A stretch of 5,680 nucleotides of DNA from Pseudomonadota bacterium (GCA_026388615.1 JAPLJL010000405.1:1-5680), one strand, 5' to 3'; numbered from the stretch's first letter, positions 1 through 5,527 are shown. Program-made: numbers and translations. Notes: generated from the sequence alone by a model not told the origin.

Positions 1-1103
1 ACATAAAAAGTCGGCATCCCGGCCCGGGAAAGCGGGATCGCCTTGAAGTTGTAAAGATAAACTGTGACCAGGGCGGCCAGGAGAAAAAGCTGGGACCACT
101 GGGTGGTGTCCCGGAAGAAAAACTTGACCTCCTTGGCAAAAATCGCCCGGGTGGGGGGTGAAAAGGGAAGAGTCAGCACGGAAACCACGTAATCCAGAGG
201 CGTCCGCCGGAAATAACCCGAGCGCTTAGCTTCCTGCGAGCGGGAGAAACCCCGCCGGTATAACCCCTGGTGCAGCCACATAGTCAAGACCAGAAAGGCC
301 AGCCCGGTGAAAATCAGGAGGCCCATGGAAAGAAACCCGTTTCCACCCGGCCAGCCGTTCAGGGCGGGAATAACCGCGTTGGTGGCCCAGAGGTAGGGAT
401 GGTAGCTTTCGGTGGGGATCCGGAAGGCCGCGAAATAGCTGACCATGTTCTGAAAGGCCTCCGGGTCGGCCAGGCGCTCGGGGCGCAGCAGGCGGAACAT
501 AAGGTAAATGCCGATGAAGATCAGGAGGGCCAGGAAGAGCATGATCTCCCGGGTGCGCCGGGCCGGGAAAAGGTTAACCAGGAACAAGGTCACCGAGGCG
601 CCGATGGTGCCGGGAATCAGAAGGAAAAAAAACAGCACCAGGGGAAACCAGAGGTAATAAATCAGCGGGGAGGCGTTCACCATGCCGTAGGCCAAAAAAA
701 TCGGGAACCCGAAAAAAACTACCATCCAGGAGGATTCCAGGAGCGACTCGGTGAAACGGGAGAAGAACAGGGCCGGGGGGTCCGCCGGAACATGGTTCAG
801 GAGTTCCAGCTCATCGGCCAGGTAATACGTCGACAACGCGGTAATAATATTGGAAATGATCAGGATGCCGAAAAACACCAGGAAGATCATCGAAAGGAGC
901 TTGGTGGCCAGGAGGGGGCCGATGAACTCGATCCCCTGGAAGTAGCGGAGCACCTTGACGAAGGCGTAAAAGGTAAAGGCCCAGACCGAAACCGCCAGCA
1001 GCCCGAGGGCGGCGGTCCGGAGCTTGGCCCCCGGTTCGACCCGCCGGGTGCGGTTCCGGAAGGAATAGTACGAGGGGCTTAAAAGTTGCAGGTATTGATT
1101 CAT
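1..1103 (-). CDS. ABC-2-type exporter permease subunit, partial (C-terminus beyond left edge)
   Basis: The reading frame is open from an ATG at 1103 to the window edge, giving 367 residues with no stop. The protein is strongly hydrophobic. Likely membrane segments lie near residues 28-50, 60-87, 127-146, 148-178, 188-206, 258-277 and 338-355. Between them are charged loops, including an Arg/Lys-rich loop at about 283-302. The segment KEVKFFFRDTTQWSQ (about 325-339) resembles a soluble loop seen in large (about 500-600 residue) ABC-2-type permeases; that match is from memory. The ATG lies 4 nt after the stop of the ATPase gene, so the two are almost certainly co-transcribed and translationally coupled. 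I see no clear Shine-Dalgarno of its own. The product should form the inner-membrane channel of an exporter powered by the neighbouring ATPase. The substrate is unknown. The permease role is well supported by hydrophobicity plus context; the exact family is an inference. Confidence 0.88.
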   Translation of the reverse strand, partial: MNQYLQLLSPSYYSFRNRTRRVEPGAKLRTAALGLLAVSVWAFTFYAFVKVLRYFQGIEFIGPLLATKLLSMIFLVFFGILIISNIITALSTYYLADELELLNHVPADPPALFFSRFTESLLESSWMVVFFGFPIFLAYGMVNASPLIYYLWFPLVLFFFLLIPGTIGASVTLFLVNLFPARRTREIMLFLALLIFIGIYLMFRLLRPERLADPEAFQNMVSYFAAFRIPTESYHPYLWATNAVIPALNGWPGGNGFLSMGLLIFTGLAFLVLTMWLHQGLYRRGFSRSQEAKRSGYFRRTPLDYVVSVLTLPFSPPTRAIFAKEVKFFFRDTTQWSQLFLLAALVTVYLYNFKAIPLSRAGMPTFY

Positions 1104-1107
1104 CCGG

Positions 1108-1842
1108 TCAGCCCGCGGGGGTGGGGCTGGTGATCTTCAGAAAAACCTCTTCGAGCCGGTCATCCTTTAATCCACTCCGCATTTTGATATTGTCCGGCGT
1201 TCCCACCGCGATCATGGACCCGAGGTGAATGATCCCGATCCGGTCGGCGATTTCCTCCGCCACGCTCAGGGTATGGGTGGAAAGCAGGATCGCGCAGCCC
1301 TTCCGGCGGTATTCCTGGAAGATATCCTTGACCAGCCGCGTGGCCCGCGGGTCGAGTCCGACAAAAGGCTCGTCGATCACGATGGCCTTAGGCTCGTGCA
1401 GAAGGGCCGAGACCATCACCAGTTTTTGCTTCATTCCGTGGGAGTAGCTCTCGATCAGTTCGTCCCGCCAGTCGGAGAGGTCAAAAACCTCGAGGAGCCG
1501 ATCCATCTCCATCTTGGCCTTCCGGTCGTCCAGGCTCCAGATCTGGGCGATGAACCGGAGAAATTCCTCCCCGGTCAGTTTCTGGTAGAGAAAGGGGCGA
1601 TCGGGGATAAAACCGATAATCTGGCTGGCGGCCACCGGATCCTTCAGGACATCGTGGCCGAAGACCCGGGCCGTTCCCCGGGTGGGCTGGATCAGGCCGC
1701 CGATGATCCGGAGGGTGGTGGTTTTCCCCGCCCCGTTGGGCCCCAGGAAACCGAAAATCTCGCCGGCCTGGACGGTAAGATCCAGGTCCTTGACCGCGGC
1801 CAGTTTAAAATATTGCTTGGTGAGTTTGATGGTTTCGATCAT
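1108..1842 (-). CDS. ABC transporter ATP-binding protein (ABC-2/drug-exporter type)
   Basis: A 244-residue single nucleotide-binding domain, the usual size for ABC-2 exporter ATPases. The Walker A motif GPNGAGKT is at 34-41, and Walker B AIVIDEP at 153-159 includes the catalytic Glu. The D-loop GLDP is at 162-165 and the switch His is in STH at 188-190. The signature motif is YSHGMKQK (133-140) rather than LSGGQ, a variant common in this exporter class. The Q-loop region reads GFIPDRPFLY (77-86), with no glutamine where the canonical Q is expected. The protein would bind ATP as a homodimer on the cytoplasmic face and drive the permease encoded immediately downstream. The start at 1842 gives a normal N-terminus (an MIE-type first beta strand), but the DNA just upstream shows no good Shine-Dalgarno. 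The cargo cannot be inferred. The gene is divergent from gpsA. Confidence 0.96.
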   Translation of the reverse strand: MIETIKLTKQYFKLAAVKDLDLTVQAGEIFGFLGPNGAGKTTTLRIIGGLIQPTRGTARVFGHDVLKDPVAASQIIGFIPDRPFLYQKLTGEEFLRFIAQIWSLDDRKAKMEMDRLLEVFDLSDWRDELIESYSHGMKQKLVMVSALLHEPKAIVIDEPFVGLDPRATRLVKDIFQEYRRKGCAILLSTHTLSVAEEIADRIGIIHLGSMIAVGTPDNIKMRSGLKDDRLEEVFLKITSPTPAG

Positions 1843-1880
1843 CTTAAACAGTTTAGGGGAAAAAGGTCGCAGGGAAAAGC

Positions 1881-1925
1881 GTCTATCATGTCTATTGTGT
1901 CTATCGTGTCCATTGAGTCTGCTGG
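1881..1925. repeat. Degenerate 9-bp tandem repeat array
   Basis: Five consecutive 9-mers start at 1881, 1890, 1899, 1908 and 1917. The first three are GTCTATCAT, GTCTATTGT and GTCTATCGT; the fourth and fifth keep GTC at the start but diverge. The array lies in the divergent gap between the ABC exporter and gpsA. Two weaker 9-mers may follow to about 1943. No coding potential is evident. Confidence 0.75.
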
Positions 1926-1957
1926 GCCTACAGAATCAATCGGATATTATTCTTTGT

Positions 1958-2002
1958 TTTTGACACAATGAACCCAATGAACCCTACGAACCCTATGGAC
2001 AC
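1958..2002. repeat. Second 9-bp tandem repeat array
   Basis: Five 9-mers start at 1958, 1967, 1976, 1985 and 1994. Units two and three are identical (AATGAACCC) and the fourth is TACGAACCC. The outer units end in GACAC. Read on the other strand, these edges share 8-bp words with the array at 1881-1925: ATTGTGTC at 1894-1901 against 1962-1969, and GTGTCCAT at 1906-1913 against 1995-2002. The two arrays are therefore partly inverted copies. Confidence 0.75.
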
Positions 2003-2017
2003 TTTTTGGGGCTCTTG

Positions 2018-2066
2018 CCTCTCACCTCTTACCTACGACCAATGACCCATCACCTATGACCTTTCG
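2018..2066. repeat. Degenerate 7-bp tandem repeat array, consensus CCTATGA
   Basis: Seven uninterrupted heptamers start at 2018, 2025, 2032, 2039, 2046, 2053 and 2060. Every unit starts with CC and six of the seven end in A, for example CCTCTTA, CCTACGA and CCTATGA. The array ends 12 nt before the probable gpsA -35 box. The period is clear but the copies have diverged, as expected for an old slippage-born array. Confidence 0.8.
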
Positions 2067-2078
2067 CTTTCCCTGAAA

Positions 2079-2107
2079 TTGACATTGGAAAAGGATCATT
2101 CCAGAAT
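2079..2107 (+). promoter_or_regulatory. Candidate sigma-70-type promoter for gpsA
   Basis: A perfect -35 hexamer TTGACA (2079-2084) is followed after exactly 17 bp by CAGAAT (2102-2107), which matches 4 of 6 positions of the -10 consensus including the important second A and final T. Transcription would start around 2113-2115, at the gpsA ATG, so the transcript would be nearly or fully leaderless. The TTG of the -35 box also opens an in-frame extension of gpsA, which I take to be an artefact. This rests on consensus matching only. Confidence 0.45.
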
Positions 2108-2114
2108 TTGGGGC

Positions 2115-3149
2115 ATGCGGGAAAAGGTTGCCATCATCGGCGCTGGGGCATGGGGGACGGCGCTCGCCAAGGTTCTCGCCGAAAAGGGGGAAAAAGTCAC
2201 CCTCTGGGTCCGGGAGCCGGACCTCGCGGAAAGGGTCTCCACCAGGCATGAGAACGATGTTTTCCTCCCCGGGATAAAATTGCCGAAAATAATCCAGGCC
2301 ACCCCGGATGTCGCCGAGGCCATCTCCGGGGCCGATTTCCTGGTCTTCGTGGTCCCCTCCCGATTTCTTCGTCAAGTGGTCAGCACCGCTTCCGAAAAGA
2401 TCAAGAGCAAGGTGATCGCGGTCAGCTGCACCAAGGGGCTCGAGGAAAAGAATCTCTCGGCGCCCGCGGAGATCCTGCATCAGTCCTTTCAGGCCCGCGG
2501 GCTCACCGTTCCGATCGTGGTTCTCTCCGGGCCCAGCTTCGCCCGGGAGGTGGCCCAGGGCGTCCCCACCGCCGTGGTCTCGGCCTCCGACAACCGGAAG
2601 GCGGCCGAAAAGGTGCAGAAACTTTTTTCCAACCCCCTTTTCCGGGTCTATACCAACCCCGACCCGATCGGGGTGGAAATCTCCGGGGTCCTGAAAAATG
2701 TGATGGCCATCGCGGTGGGAATTTCCGACGGCCTCGAGCTCGGCCTGAATACCCGGGCGGCCCTGATCACCCGCGGGCTCGCTGAGATGACCCGGCTCGG
2801 GGTCAAACTCGGGGCCAATCCCCTCACCTTTTCCGGGCTGGCCGGGATGGGGGACCTGGTTTTGACCTGCACCGGGGATTTGAGCCGCAACCGCCAGGTC
2901 GGAATGGCCCTGGCCCGGGGGAAAAAACTTGACGAGATCCTCGCGGGGATGAAAGCCGTGGCCGAAGGGGTAAGCACGGTCAAGGCGGTCCGGAAGCTCG
3001 CCCGTAAGGTGGGGGTGGAAATGCCGATCGTGGAACAGGTTTTCGCGGTCCTCTACCGCGATAAGGAACCCATCCAGGCCGCCAACGACCTGATGGCCCG
3101 CCGGTTGAAGTACGAACACGAATCCATCGGCTGGGGCTGGCCGGAATGA
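2115..3149 (+). CDS. gpsA: Glycerol-3-phosphate dehydrogenase [NAD(P)+]
   Basis: This cytosolic enzyme reduces dihydroxyacetone phosphate to sn-glycerol 3-phosphate with NAD(P)H, supplying the backbone for phospholipids. The 344-residue product matches the usual family length of about 330-345. The N-terminal Rossmann domain carries the dinucleotide-binding motif IIGAGAWGTALA (7-18). Further landmarks are SCTKGLE (104-110), with conserved Lys107 in the substrate pocket, and LSGPSFAREVAQG (137-149). Lys194 in GVLKNV is the presumed catalytic lysine. In the helical C-terminal domain, NTRAALITRG (212-221) and GLAGMGDLVLTCTGDLSRNR (241-260) are family hallmarks. I chose ATG 2115 because it puts the Rossmann motif at the normal distance. 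The in-frame TTG at 2079 would add 12 uncharacteristic residues and coincides with a -35 box. No strong Shine-Dalgarno precedes the ATG. The gene stands alone, divergent from the ABC exporter and convergent with the methyl-transfer genes. Confidence 0.97.
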   Translation: MREKVAIIGAGAWGTALAKVLAEKGEKVTLWVREPDLAERVSTRHENDVFLPGIKLPKIIQATPDVAEAISGADFLVFVVPSRFLRQVVSTASEKIKSKVIAVSCTKGLEEKNLSAPAEILHQSFQARGLTVPIVVLSGPSFAREVAQGVPTAVVSASDNRKAAEKVQKLFSNPLFRVYTNPDPIGVEISGVLKNVMAIAVGISDGLELGLNTRAALITRGLAEMTRLGVKLGANPLTFSGLAGMGDLVLTCTGDLSRNRQVGMALARGKKLDEILAGMKAVAEGVSTVKAVRKLARKVGVEMPIVEQVFAVLYRDKEPIQAANDLMARRLKYEHESIGWGWPE

Positions 3150-3189
3150 GCAAGTAGCATAGGGCAAAGAGCAAAGAGCTTAAGAGTTA
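3148..3189. repeat. Degenerate 7-bp tandem repeat array, consensus GAGCAAA
   Basis: Six heptamers start at 3148, 3155, 3162, 3169, 3176 and 3183, such as GAGCAAG, GGGCAAA and GAGCAAA. The last unit, AGAGTTA, is only loosely related. The first unit overlaps the last two bases of the gpsA stop codon, so the array begins exactly where coding constraint ends. A stray GGGCAAA-like word recurs near 3202. Confidence 0.7.
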
Positions 3190-3213
3190 AGAAGCCTAAA
3201 AGGGCAAAGCGAG

Positions 3214-3251
3214 ATTCTTCGCGGAGTTTATGCTGAGCGAAGCGAATTTTT
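3214..3251 (+). terminator. Possible hairpin terminator downstream of gpsA
   Basis: TTCGC (3218-3222) pairs with GCGAA (3237-3241). The stem extends as ATTC (3214-3217) with GAAT (3244-3247) across a 2-nt bulge, and the loop is 14 nt. Five T residues follow (3247-3251) on the plus strand, as expected for Rho-independent termination of gpsA. The bulge and long loop make it weak. The block also resembles, from memory, a dispersed intergenic palindrome family containing CTGAGCGAAG, so it may be a repeat rather than a dedicated terminator. Confidence 0.35.
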
Positions 3252-3285
3252 ACTGCCTACTGCCTACTGCCTACTGCTTACTGTT
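3251..3285. repeat. 7-bp tandem repeat array TACTGCC spanning a stop codon
   Basis: Five heptamers start at 3251, 3258, 3265, 3272 and 3279. The first three are identical (TACTGCC), followed by TACTGCT and TACTGTT. This is the best-conserved array in the window. The minus-strand stop codon of the URO-D-family gene (3278-3280) and part of its penultimate codons lie inside the array, so the repeat overlaps the coding end. Confidence 0.88.
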
Positions 3286-4624
3286 TGTATTGTCCGTTCT
3301 TCTTGGTGTACTCGATCATGGCCCGGAGGTTTTCGGGCTTGGCCTCGTCCAACGCCGAGCCGTTGGCCATGATGAAGCCCCCGCCCTGGCCCGCCTTCTC
3401 GATCAGGTGCTGGCAGTATTCCTCCACCTTCCGGGGCTCGGCCGAGATCATCAGCGAGGAAGGGACATTCCCGATCAGGCAGATCCGGTCGCCGATCGCC
3501 TCCTTGGCCTTGACCATATCGGTCTGGTCGAAGAACCAGGCGGTCTTCCCGGGGGGCAGTTCGGCGAGATACTTGAGCCTCAAGTTGTAGCTCCCTTCGG
3601 CGAAAGGCATGGGGACGCACCCCTCCTCGATCAGGCCGAGGATGACCTTTTTCAGGGTGGGCCAGTAGAACTTCTGGAACTGGGCATCGGACATGAAGCT
3701 GTCCGCGCCCTTGTGCAGCGGCAAGGTGATCAGGGGATTGCCGGTGGCGTTGGCGCCCTTCACGCCCCGCCTGATCAGGATCGGGACCAGTCTTTCCACC
3801 GCCTGGAGGATCTTCTCCGGACGGCGGTACATGTCCATCATGATCGCGTGGGTGCCCCGCAGGGTGTCGCCCAGAACGTCGAAGGGAGCCCCCGACATCC
3901 CGCCCGCCCCGCTCACGAAACCCCGGTTCCGGACCTCCGTCTCGAAGCTTAAAAGCTCCATCAGCCAGGCCATGGCTTCCTTCCCCGCCACGATCAGGGT
4001 CTCCAGGGTCTCCTGGACCTCCGGCATTCCCAGGTAGATGAGGTTCTGGGCCAGGCTGGTGATCTCGATGATTTCGGAAAAGGGCCGGAGCTTCTTGAAC
4101 CCGGCGAACCCGCCGATGATCCGGGGCAGATAGGTGCGCAGGAAGAAATCCGAGGGATCGTTGATGAGGTCGTCGTATTCCTCGGCCTTCATGTACTCCC
4201 CCTCCACGCACTGGTAGGGGGCCCGCTCGGAAACCCCCCGCCCGGGCCAGCGGTACATCTTGTACTGGATGATATCGAGAAGCTTGCCGGAGATGGCGAG
4301 GAAGGGGCCGGCGTAGGCGTCCGGCTCATATTCATAAACGTATTTTCTCCAGGCCGCCATCGTCTTCCCGTAATCGTACATCGCGTCCTGGTAGGTAATC
4401 CCGGCGAGATGCGCAGGCAGGAAGGTCAGCAGGGGGTAAACCGGGATCCGGTCCGGCTTCTTCTTGAGCTGGATGGCGTCGATCAGCCGGTTGACCCGGC
4501 CCTGGTAGGCCGCCTGGGCTTCCGGGTTCTCGAAATTCGCGTTTCTCGGGTTGAGAAAGCCCTGGATCCGGGACTCCAGTCTTTCCTCCGCCGTCATCTT
4601 TTGCCACTGTTTCTGTTCGCTCAT
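3278..4624 (-). CDS. Uroporphyrinogen decarboxylase (URO-D) family protein, probable corrinoid-linked methyltransferase
   Basis: A 448-residue soluble protein, longer than heme-pathway HemE (about 350). The C-terminal half has the URO-D fold pattern. GNVPSSLM (385-392) matches the family's GN-(V/I)-x-P strand-loop. GGGFIMANGSALDEAKPEN (414-432) is the equivalent of the 'GG-F/Y-I-L-x-x-G-C-x-I-P-x-x-T-P-x-E-N' ending. The stretch PLHKGADSFMSDAQFQKFYWP (302-322) is typical of non-HemE members found beside corrinoid proteins. Characterised relatives such as MtaA, MtbA and CmuA transfer methyl groups between corrinoid proteins and thiols or halides. Here the cysteines of their H-x-C...C zinc site seem absent: Gly306 follows His304-Lys305, and Ser423 takes the place of the later Cys. 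The substrate is therefore open. ATG 4624 is chosen because AGAGGA lies just upstream; the longer frame from 4687 only translates a repeat array. The corrinoid protein gene lies 145 nt upstream. Confidence 0.88.
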   Translation of the reverse strand: MSEQKQWQKMTAEERLESRIQGFLNPRNANFENPEAQAAYQGRVNRLIDAIQLKKKPDRIPVYPLLTFLPAHLAGITYQDAMYDYGKTMAAWRKYVYEYEPDAYAGPFLAISGKLLDIIQYKMYRWPGRGVSERAPYQCVEGEYMKAEEYDDLINDPSDFFLRTYLPRIIGGFAGFKKLRPFSEIIEITSLAQNLIYLGMPEVQETLETLIVAGKEAMAWLMELLSFETEVRNRGFVSGAGGMSGAPFDVLGDTLRGTHAIMMDMYRRPEKILQAVERLVPILIRRGVKGANATGNPLITLPLHKGADSFMSDAQFQKFYWPTLKKVILGLIEEGCVPMPFAEGSYNLRLKYLAELPPGKTAWFFDQTDMVKAKEAIGDRICLIGNVPSSLMISAEPRKVEEYCQHLIEKAGQGGGFIMANGSALDEAKPENLRAMIEYTKKNGQYKQ

Positions 4625-4628
4625 TTGA

Positions 4629-4634
4629 TCCTCT
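4629..4634 (-). promoter_or_regulatory. Ribosome binding site deciding the URO-D-family start
   Basis: On the minus strand, AGAGGA stands 4 nt before the ATG at 4624. It supports this start over the upstream in-frame ATG at 4687, which lies inside a heptamer array. The spacing is slightly short. Confidence 0.65.
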
Positions 4635-4652
4635 GGTCTGTCTAGTACATGA

Positions 4653-4694
4653 ATGGCAAGGGGCAAGGGGCAAGGGGCACAAAGCATGGGGTAA
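4653..4694. repeat. 7-bp tandem repeat array, consensus GGGGCAA
   Basis: Six heptamers start at 4653, 4660, 4667, 4674, 4681 and 4688. Two adjacent units are exactly GGGGCAA; the others are ATGGCAA, GGGGCAC, AAAGCAT and GGGGTAA. The array sits directly upstream of the URO-D-family gene. It creates a spurious in-frame Pro/Leu-rich N-terminal extension if the ATG at 4687 is taken as the start. Confidence 0.85.
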
Positions 4695-4723
4695 AAAATA
4701 TTTCCAAATTTCTTAGTTCTTTA

Positions 4724-4744
4724 CTCCCTGCACCCTGCTCCCTG
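4724..4744. repeat. Short 7-bp tandem repeat, CTCCCTG
   Basis: Three adjacent heptamers (CTCCCTG, CACCCTG, CTCCCTG) start at 4724, 4731 and 4738. A degraded CCCTGCT copy follows at 4752. The array shares the corrinoid-to-URO-D gap with the array at 4653-4694 but uses a different word. Flanking it, GGGTAAAA (4689-4696) and TTTTACCC (4747-4754) form an 8-bp inverted repeat with a 50-nt loop, possibly chance. Confidence 0.65.
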
Positions 4745-4769
4745 CGTTTTACCCTGCTGCTCTTTTAAG

Positions 4770-5399
4770 CTATTTTCCTATAAATTGCTTTGCCAATTTG
4801 ACCGCCTCGATGGCGTCCTTCCCGTAAGCGTCGGCCCCGGTATATTTCCGGATCTCCTCGTCGATCTGGCCGCCGCCGATCATGATCTTGACCTGGTTCC
4901 GGATGCCGGCGGCCTCGATGGCCTTGATTGTCTCCTTCATCGCGTCGAAAGCCAGGGTCAGAAACCCGGAGAGGCCTACGATGGGCGCCCCGGTTTCCTT
5001 GATCTTGTCCACGAAAGCCTGGGCGGGGATATCGATGCCCAGGTCATGGACCTCGAAACCGTTGATGTCGAGCATGAAGACCACGATGTCTTTGCCGATA
5101 TCGTGGATGTCCCCGGCCACCGTGCCGAACACCACCTTGCCGATCCGCTTCATCTCGTGGCCGCCCTTGAGCTTGGGCTCCACCATCTTGACCACCTGGC
5201 GGAGAATCTCCCCGGAGTAGACCAGGTCGGGGATGAAATACTCGTTGGCAGCGAAGCGCTTGCCCACGATTTCCAGGCCGCCCCGGGCCGCGGCGAGAAT
5301 CTCCAGGGGGTTTCCGCCCGCGCTCAGGCGCTTTTCCACGTGCTCCAGGGCCTCGGTTTCCTTCAGATCGGCAATCAGATTGGTTAATTCATCCGCCAT
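4770..5399 (-). CDS. Corrinoid (B12)-binding methyltransferase component, MtaC/MtbC/MttC-like
   Basis: A 209-residue cytosolic protein with the two-domain layout of methyl-carrying corrinoid proteins. A helical cap domain (about 1-85) includes AANEYFIPDLVYSGEIL (50-66), as in MtaC and MttC. A Rossmann-like cobalamin domain (about 86-209) follows. The cobalamin motif D-x-H-x-x-G reads DIHDIG at 97-102, where His99 is the expected lower ligand of cobalt. SGFLT (144-148), IGGG (174-177) and GADAYGKDA (188-196) are the other binding-loop hallmarks, so the site looks complete. Such proteins shuttle a methyl group on Co(I)/methyl-Co(III) between a substrate-specific and an acceptor-specific methyltransferase. 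The start is firm: AGGAG lies 6 nt upstream of the ATG. The partner is probably the URO-D-family protein encoded just downstream. The methylated substrate (methanol, methylamine, methoxylated aromatic, betaine or methyl halide) cannot be decided here. Confidence 0.95.
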   Translation of the reverse strand: MADELTNLIADLKETEALEHVEKRLSAGGNPLEILAAARGGLEIVGKRFAANEYFIPDLVYSGEILRQVVKMVEPKLKGGHEMKRIGKVVFGTVAGDIHDIGKDIVVFMLDINGFEVHDLGIDIPAQAFVDKIKETGAPIVGLSGFLTLAFDAMKETIKAIEAAGIRNQVKIMIGGGQIDEEIRKYTGADAYGKDAIEAVKLAKQFIGK

Positions 5400-5405
5400 G
5401 ATTTT

Positions 5406-5410
5406 CTCCT
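5406..5410 (-). promoter_or_regulatory. Strong ribosome binding site for the corrinoid protein
   Basis: On the minus strand, AGGAG sits 6 nt before the ATG at 5399. This is the best Shine-Dalgarno in the window. It suggests efficient translation, in contrast to gpsA and the ABC ATPase, which lack an obvious one. Confidence 0.8.
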
Positions 5411-5433
5411 GTTGTCAGGTTAATGATCAATTC

Positions 5434-5526
5434 GGTCATAGGTCTTGGGTGATCCCCCTGCGCCAAGGCTTCGGAGGACATGTTGGTCATAGGTTAATAA
5501 ATAAAGGTTAAGAGGTTCAACGGTCA
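5434..5526. repeat. 7-bp tandem repeat array GGTCATA/GGTTAAT, interrupted
   Basis: Heptamers GGTCATA, GGTCTTG and GGTGATC occupy 5434-5454. The pattern resumes at 5485 with GGTCATA and GGTTAAT, then AAATAAA, GGTTAAG, AGGTTCA and ACGGTCA up to about 5526. The two halves share the unit GGTCATA but are split by 30 bp of different, GC-rich sequence (5455-5484). The array lies in the leader region of the corrinoid protein gene. Confidence 0.65.
5455..5484. other. GC-rich imperfect hairpin inserted in the heptamer array
   Basis: The 30 bp between the two halves of the heptamer array contain CCTGCG (5457-5462) facing CGGAGG (5472-5477), an imperfect inverted repeat around CCAAGGCTT. The composition differs sharply from the AT-richer array on both sides. 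From memory it resembles small palindromic elements with a CGCCAAGGCTTCGG core seen between genes in diverse bacteria. Whether it is a mobile repeat needs other copies to decide. Confidence 0.35.
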
Positions 5527-5527
5527 A
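5498..5527 (-). promoter_or_regulatory. Weak candidate promoter for the corrinoid/URO-D genes
   Basis: On the minus strand, TTGACC (5527-5522, 5 of 6 matches to the -35 consensus) is followed after 18 bp by TATTTA (5503-5498, about 3 of 6 matches to the -10 consensus). It would give a leader of roughly 95 nt before the corrinoid gene. The AT-rich array makes chance matches likely. Confidence 0.22.

Noticed and set aside
270..1082. Long plus-strand open frame opposite the ABC permease
   Set aside because: It encodes a Gln/Gly/Glu-rich low-complexity product with no family features, and the opposite strand encodes a coherent membrane protein. It is an antisense shadow of GC-rich coding sequence.
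1225..1971. Plus-strand open frame opposite the ABC ATPase
   Set aside because: It lies antisense to all the ABC motifs, and its C-terminal end simply translates the nonamer array as repeated Ser-Ile/Val residues. There is no Shine-Dalgarno or domain.
1881..2066. CRISPR array
   Set aside because: The repeats are 7-9 bp, directly abutting and without spacers. There are no cas genes or 25-35 bp repeats.
2079..2114. TTG start adding 12 residues to GpsA
   Set aside because: The added residues are not GpsA-like, and the TTG is part of a perfect -35 hexamer. The Rossmann motif is at the normal distance from ATG 2115.
2022..3167. 381-codon minus-strand open frame across gpsA
   Set aside because: It is Pro/Gly/His/Asp-rich without recognisable motifs, while the plus strand has every GpsA hallmark. 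The length reflects G/C third-position bias.
3264..4211. Minus-strand frame overlapping the URO-D gene in another frame
   Set aside because: It is Arg/Gly/Pro-rich with no domain, and is covered by a well-supported gene in a different frame.
3278..4624. Heme-pathway uroporphyrinogen decarboxylase HemE
   Set aside because: The protein is about 100 residues too long, lacks the HemE N-terminal substrate-binding motif, and sits beside a corrinoid protein rather than heme genes.
4625..4687. Upstream ATG at 4687 extending the URO-D-family protein by 21 residues
   Set aside because: The extension translates a GGGGCAA heptamer array into Cys/Pro/Leu-rich sequence, and a Shine-Dalgarno sits before the internal ATG at 4624.
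4689..4754. 8-bp inverted repeat GGGTAAAA/TTTTACCC as a terminator or attenuator between the corrinoid and URO-D genes
   Set aside because: The stem is AT-rich and the loop is 50 nt, so it would be unstable. It is easily produced by chance in low-complexity sequence, so it is mentioned only within the repeat entry.
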